64,000 bases of DNA from Pholis gunnellus (lineage: Eukaryota; Chordata; Actinopteri; Perciformes; Pholidae): the NCBI GenBank assembly GCA_910591455.2, contig OU342808.1, positions 13,719,904 to 13,783,903 of the forward strand. The letters are read 5' to 3'. Made by a program: the position numbers and the translations under genes. Under the pieces are notes generated by a model. That model saw only the letters and a list, made by a program, of their open reading frames with translations, was not told the origin of the DNA and searched no databases. This document shows, piece by piece, positions 60,000-64,000 of the stretch. How positions within the stretch are numbered: position 1 is the first letter of the stretch; the number at the start of each line of letters is the position of its first letter.

Positions 60000-61200
60000 T
60001 CACTGTCAGAGTCAGACACAGAGCTACGGCCACTGAGGGACAACAGAGCTGTGGTAGGATAAAAAAAAACAATTAAAAAAAACAGAGGAAAGACGATGTG
60101 AAACTGTTTGTAAATAGAGAAAATAAATTCCAGTAAATTAATTAAGGAACTTAGGTAACTTGTTCCATGAAGGAAAGTGAGAAAGGGAAATAAATGTAAT
60201 TGACAAAGCAGAATCTGCCACATAGGCTCGCTGACGTTTGCAATTTGGATTTTTTGTGATTTTCCGCTATCTCCCTTCTTTTCAATTGATGCTAGGATTG
60301 AGAAATGGACAGACAGACAGATAGAAAAAGAAGCCTACTACCTGAGTCATCATTGCCATCAACAGCAGCGAACACTGAAGTAATGAGAGGGAACAACAGG
60401 AAGAGACTTTCAGTCTGGCTTTTGCACAGCATCGTTACAGCAGCATGAACGTCCTCTGAACATGAAGAGCTCTGTTGTCTAGTCGAGCATGTTCTGAATG
60501 GAGAGTAATTTCATGTCCTTGTGTAAAAGTACACCCTATTGTTTGAGAATTAAGCACAGAAGATAGGCCTGTAATTATACCTCCACAATAGCGGGTTTTC
60601 AGAAAAGAGCTGGAAATAGCATTGGAGGGTTCCGGTCTGAGCTTCGAACTACAGAGCTCCTAACGGGCTGACAGACTGTAAAATGGCAGAGAGCAGAGAA
60701 TAGAAACAGAGACGTTTTACTGCCAGTGAATTGGAGGGGGCTGCAGCCATTGTCCAGTAACTTCCTGATTTTCACCGTGGTGCCTGGTTTATAAATGTGG
60801 TTGCAGTGCTATGACGGCTATTGTTAAAGGCGAGACTATTGTTTAGAATGTTCAGAGGCGAAGACATCAGTAAGAGAAAGAGAGAAAAGTCAATAAGAAG
60901 AGGAGACGATTAAAACAGGAACAGAAACATCATGTAGAGAGTCCAAATAAGATCAGTTCGACTCCATAGCCATTTCTTATCCTGAAATAACATCGTGCTA
61001 TTACCCCAAATTCATAAGTGAGCTGCTTGGCATGGAGCCTAACTACCCAGCAAATAGAGGGAATAATATCATTATATCATACAATACAGGGAAATCCCAG
61101 TGGTGAGCAGACTGCATGAGCAGCTGTCTGATAGAGACAGTAGGCATGCGCATGTCTGTGTGTCTTTGTGTGTGTGTGTGCATATGCTGTAAAAAGGCAT
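60000..61200. other. Upstream flank, no gene seen
   Basis: Unique sequence, A-rich at the left end. No supported feature. Confidence 0.6.
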
Positions 61201-61218
61201 GGGGAGAGGTGTACAGTA

Positions 61219-61219
61219 G

Positions 61220-61292
<73 letters not shown>
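61219..61292. repeat. (GT)n microsatellite, long
   Basis: Near-perfect array of about 74 bp with one C-bearing unit at the right end. Confidence 0.9.
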
Positions 61293-61298
<6 letters not shown>

Positions 61299-61349
61299 AC
61301 TGTCGTCATTGACTTTGGCTTTATAGCAGGCTCCCGGCCAGTGCTTTAC

Positions 61350-61398
61350 CTGGGACCTAATCAGTCAGTGAGCCTCACTACCTCACGGGACCTCCCAG
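61350..61398 (-). other. Candidate minus-strand leader exon, 49 bp
   Basis: On the minus strand a poly-C tract ending cccctccag precedes 49 bp that start CTGGGAGG and end GTCCCAG, then GTAAAG. Orientation matches mef2, so a distal alternative leader exon is conceivable. However, the acceptor tract is a homopolymer run between microsatellites, which can imitate a splice signal by chance. Confidence 0.2.
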
Positions 61399-61421
61399 CT
61401 GGAGGGGGGGGGGGTAAGGAT

Positions 61422-61425
61422 GTGT

Positions 61426-61507
<82 letters not shown>
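61422..61507. repeat. Compound (GT)n-(GA)n microsatellite
   Basis: A GT array to about 61463 passes directly into a GA array to 61507 with minor interruptions. Confidence 0.9.
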
Positions 61508-61509
61508 AA

Positions 61510-62620
61510 AAGTCTAAAGGGGCGGTGCAGACGGCTGTGCTGAACAGAACGGCCTTCTGGGAGCCAGTTCGACCCAGCCTTCTCAGTTTCTCTGCCCACG
61601 GCTCTCTCTGACTGGCCACAGTCAAGGTGATCTTCTGTTCCACAACACACATCTTCACAGGAACGTACACACAGACACACACATGGACAGACAACGCAAT
61701 ACAGACGGATTGAAATGTCACTGTCGTACTGTTGTACAGCAGGTAAATCGAACTGTCATGGACTGCTCATTCACACCCACACATGCAGCAGCACACACAG
61801 AGACACAGAAGGCAGAAAAATTGCTGAATGGTGGCAAATAAGGTCATATAATTTCTTTCCATAGGCAAATCTGGTTTGCGCCCAAATTTGGAGGGAAATG
61901 ACCCACACAAATTAATCAGCCATCAGTGTAACTCCTAACTGCTTCTGACAGTATTTACAGGACATGGCAGCCTTTGTCTGGAGCTGGGAGCGTTAAGCGT
62001 GGCCAAGCGGCGGTCTTACTCGATGAGGAGATGCTGGACGTCAGCCACACTGAGCTTCAAGAGCCCACTAGGGCTTCAGTCCCTGGGGTGAGCACGGGTT
62101 TAAGGAGAAACCGCGTACCAGTCAACTGCCAGTCCACAAGCTTCCAAATGGCCAACCTCCACCTGGAGAATTACTTTACATGGACAAAAAGAGGCGACGA
62201 GGTGGAGGAAAGGAGGAGGATGGTGAAGAGGAGGAGAGGAAACATAGCAGGTTGCCATGACGAGGAAGCAGGGGAATAAAACACAAACAGAGGCGGGTGG
62301 CACCGGGGTTGTCAGTAGTGAGAGCAGTGACAGCTTCCCTGGCATGCCTGGCACCCTCTGTTTGCAGACGTCTGGTGGACAGAGCAATTCAGACTCCTCT
62401 CCTTTGCTACAATACAGTCCCTCACCTAACCGCCTCTCTCTCTCTCTCTCTCTCTTGTTTTCATTGCAACTAAAGCTGCTCAGTCTCCTGTCTAATGTAA
62501 CCTGTGTTTTGCGGTATGGTACCTTTCCAAAGTAATCCTTCATAGTCATGGTCCATTGGTTGTGACAGGAAGACCACCTGTGGCCAGAAAGACTGTGACC
62601 TAAATGTAGCTCATGGCAGG
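61510..62620. other. Upstream flank, GC-balanced, no gene established
   Basis: Unique GC-balanced sequence with a CT run at 62441-62456. A 101-codon plus frame at 61974-62279 (start MSGAGSVKRGQAAVLLDEEM) is the longest non-repetitive ORF here, but it matches no family I know and lacks splice or promoter support. Confidence 0.6.
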
Positions 62621-62633
62621 GTAGCTATAGCAC

Positions 62634-62649
62634 GTGTGTGTGTGTGTGT

Positions 62650-62683
<34 letters not shown>
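62634..62683. repeat. (GT)n microsatellite
   Basis: Array of about 50 bp with one C interruption. Confidence 0.9.
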
Positions 62684-62685
<2 letters not shown>

Positions 62686-63195
62686 GTTCAGGGGGAGGGG
62701 TGTGATGTGTGTATTTGTGCATTTGTAAACGGTCTTGTATTGTTTCAAAGTGAGCAGTACAGTATGTCTGCATGTGAAATGTGTGTATGTAAATTTGATT
62801 TTCTTTGTATATCACACGCTTTTATCAAATCTGTTCTCCCGGCTCACAGATGGGCCTGCCGGATAATGTTGGAAAGACAATAACTGCCGAGGACGAGCAG
62901 ACATACTGTGGAGGACCTGGCAAAGGAGAGACGGCTATTTGTAATGGGGGAAAACAAAGATGATATAAGATTTATTGAACCAACACAGCAGAGCAAATGA
63001 ACAACAAATGAACAGAGCTCAGTGAAGGATAAAATAACACAGTGGAGAGGAGGCGTCTACAAACAGCAGTAAAAGCAGTCCTGTATCGATCTGGAGCAGT
63101 GAGCCTGCCAGCTACTGCTACCTTCCTCTTTCCAGGAAGACTCTGCACATACAGGATAGACCTTAAGGCATCTTAGTGTACCATGTTTGTTTGTG

Positions 63196-63220
63196 TGTGT
63201 GTGTGCGCGTGTGTGTGTGT
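63196..63220. repeat. (GT)n microsatellite, interrupted
   Basis: Short GT array interrupted by GCGC. Confidence 0.9.
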
Positions 63221-63593
63221 ATACACAAGTTAAAGAATGTGTGCATATTTGCACTCAGTCTGTGATCTCAGAAGTCATTGAGAGTCAGAGGGTATTTTAT
63301 TTCACAGATATGTACTGTACATAATTCAAAGCACCATTCTATATCGTGAATGTAATAAAAGTCAAGCATTTTGTCCATGATGAATTTCCATCAGGCCTGC
63401 AGAGTATTAGTTGACACACGGTAGAATCCTGATTGCAAATGAATTAAGTGGAAGTGGGTTGAAATGTCACAATGCACACAGTGACTCAGTTACCCACCTG
63501 GAATATATGACACCACGTCTCCTCTGGTGAAGACAGGACATCCCGAGCATGGGGGAACTGGGTCAAGGCTGAAATATTCATGGTGAAGACTCC

Positions 63594-63594
63594 A

Positions 63595-63633
<39 letters not shown>
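63594..63633. repeat. (CA)n microsatellite
   Basis: Uninterrupted CA array of about 40 bp. With the GT array at 63737 it forms a long inverted dinucleotide pair 103 bp apart. Confidence 0.9.
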
Positions 63634-63637
<4 letters not shown>

Positions 63638-63733
63638 ATCACACATATTCACTCTGGGACAGACTTCAGAACTGGGAGCTGCCAGCCTGTTGCTGGGGTG
63701 CAAAACTGAGAGCTGGGGCAGCTAAACTTCCTG

Positions 63734-63736
<3 letters not shown>

Positions 63737-63797
<61 letters not shown>
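63737..63797. repeat. (GT)n microsatellite, long
   Basis: Uninterrupted GT array of about 61 bp, reverse-complementary to the CA array at 63594-63633. Confidence 0.9.
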
Positions 63798-63800
<3 letters not shown>

Positions 63801-64000
63801 GTGATCTGTTGTCAGAAGATAAGGTGACAGCAACATATCCATTTTAAGTCCGCTCGCTAATATGTGGTCGCCAATGCGGCCCAAACCTGGCAGAGAGTGA
63901 GGTTATTTACATGCCCCTTCCTGTTAAGGCCCATTTTCATGTGTATAGTCAGGGTTTGAGACTTAAATATTATTATTAAACAACACATGTTACTCTTAAA

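Noticed and set aside
61116..61517. 133-codon ORF with long Val-Cys runs
   Set aside because: It is a translation of GT microsatellites, as are the other Val-Cys, Thr-His and Arg-Glu rich frames in the window.
61974..62279. 101-codon plus-strand ORF
   Set aside because: Balanced start but Arg/Glu/Gly-rich end from purine-rich DNA, no known domain, no promoter or splice context.

Overview
The window looks like teleost fish nuclear DNA. It is AT-leaning and gene-poor, packed with long CA/GT, CT/GA and homopolymer arrays. It carries a short interspersed repeat core typical of fish genomes and a decayed RecQ-helicase-like ORF of the kind scattered through fish genomes. There is no bacterial, viral or organellar gene organisation.

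The one firmly identified gene is on the minus strand: the first coding exon of a MEF2 transcription factor at 5433-5646. It encodes MGRKKIQITRIMDERNRQ, the first 18 residues of the MADS box, and stops at a perfect GTAAGT donor exactly where MEF2 genes split after residue 18. The residues exclude mef2d and mef2b and fit mef2a or mef2c. Recalled codon similarity and the gene-empty upstream flank favour mef2c. The next exon (the rest of the MADS box and the MEF2 domain) is not in the window and must lie left of position 1. The coding exon has a strong acceptor, a 160-nt 5' leader and a six-codon upstream ORF.

Layout: 1-5432 is part of the intron after the first coding exon. 5433-5646 is the ATG exon. 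5647-25946 is a large intron in the 5' UTR, with a possible 38-bp noncoding exon at 22377-22414 and several blocks that read like conserved regulatory DNA. 25947 to about 26560 is a CpG-rich probable first noncoding exon with promoter, also minus strand and ending in GTAAGT. 26650-64000 is upstream flank with no protein-coding gene that I can recognise. It holds repeats, a 224-bp near-perfect tandem duplication at 30396-30849, a RecQ-like relic at 41990-42193, an isolated CpG-rich island near 34.1 kb, exon-like plus-strand segments at 48.0-51.2 kb that could be an upstream noncoding transcript, and more regulatory-looking blocks.

Taken together, this is a regulatory landscape: one broadly used developmental transcription factor whose coding part barely enters the window, surrounded by alternative leader exons, candidate enhancers and simple repeats. 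Conservation and transcript evidence cannot be assessed here, so all enhancer and noncoding exon calls are inferences from sequence texture and splice-site quality.
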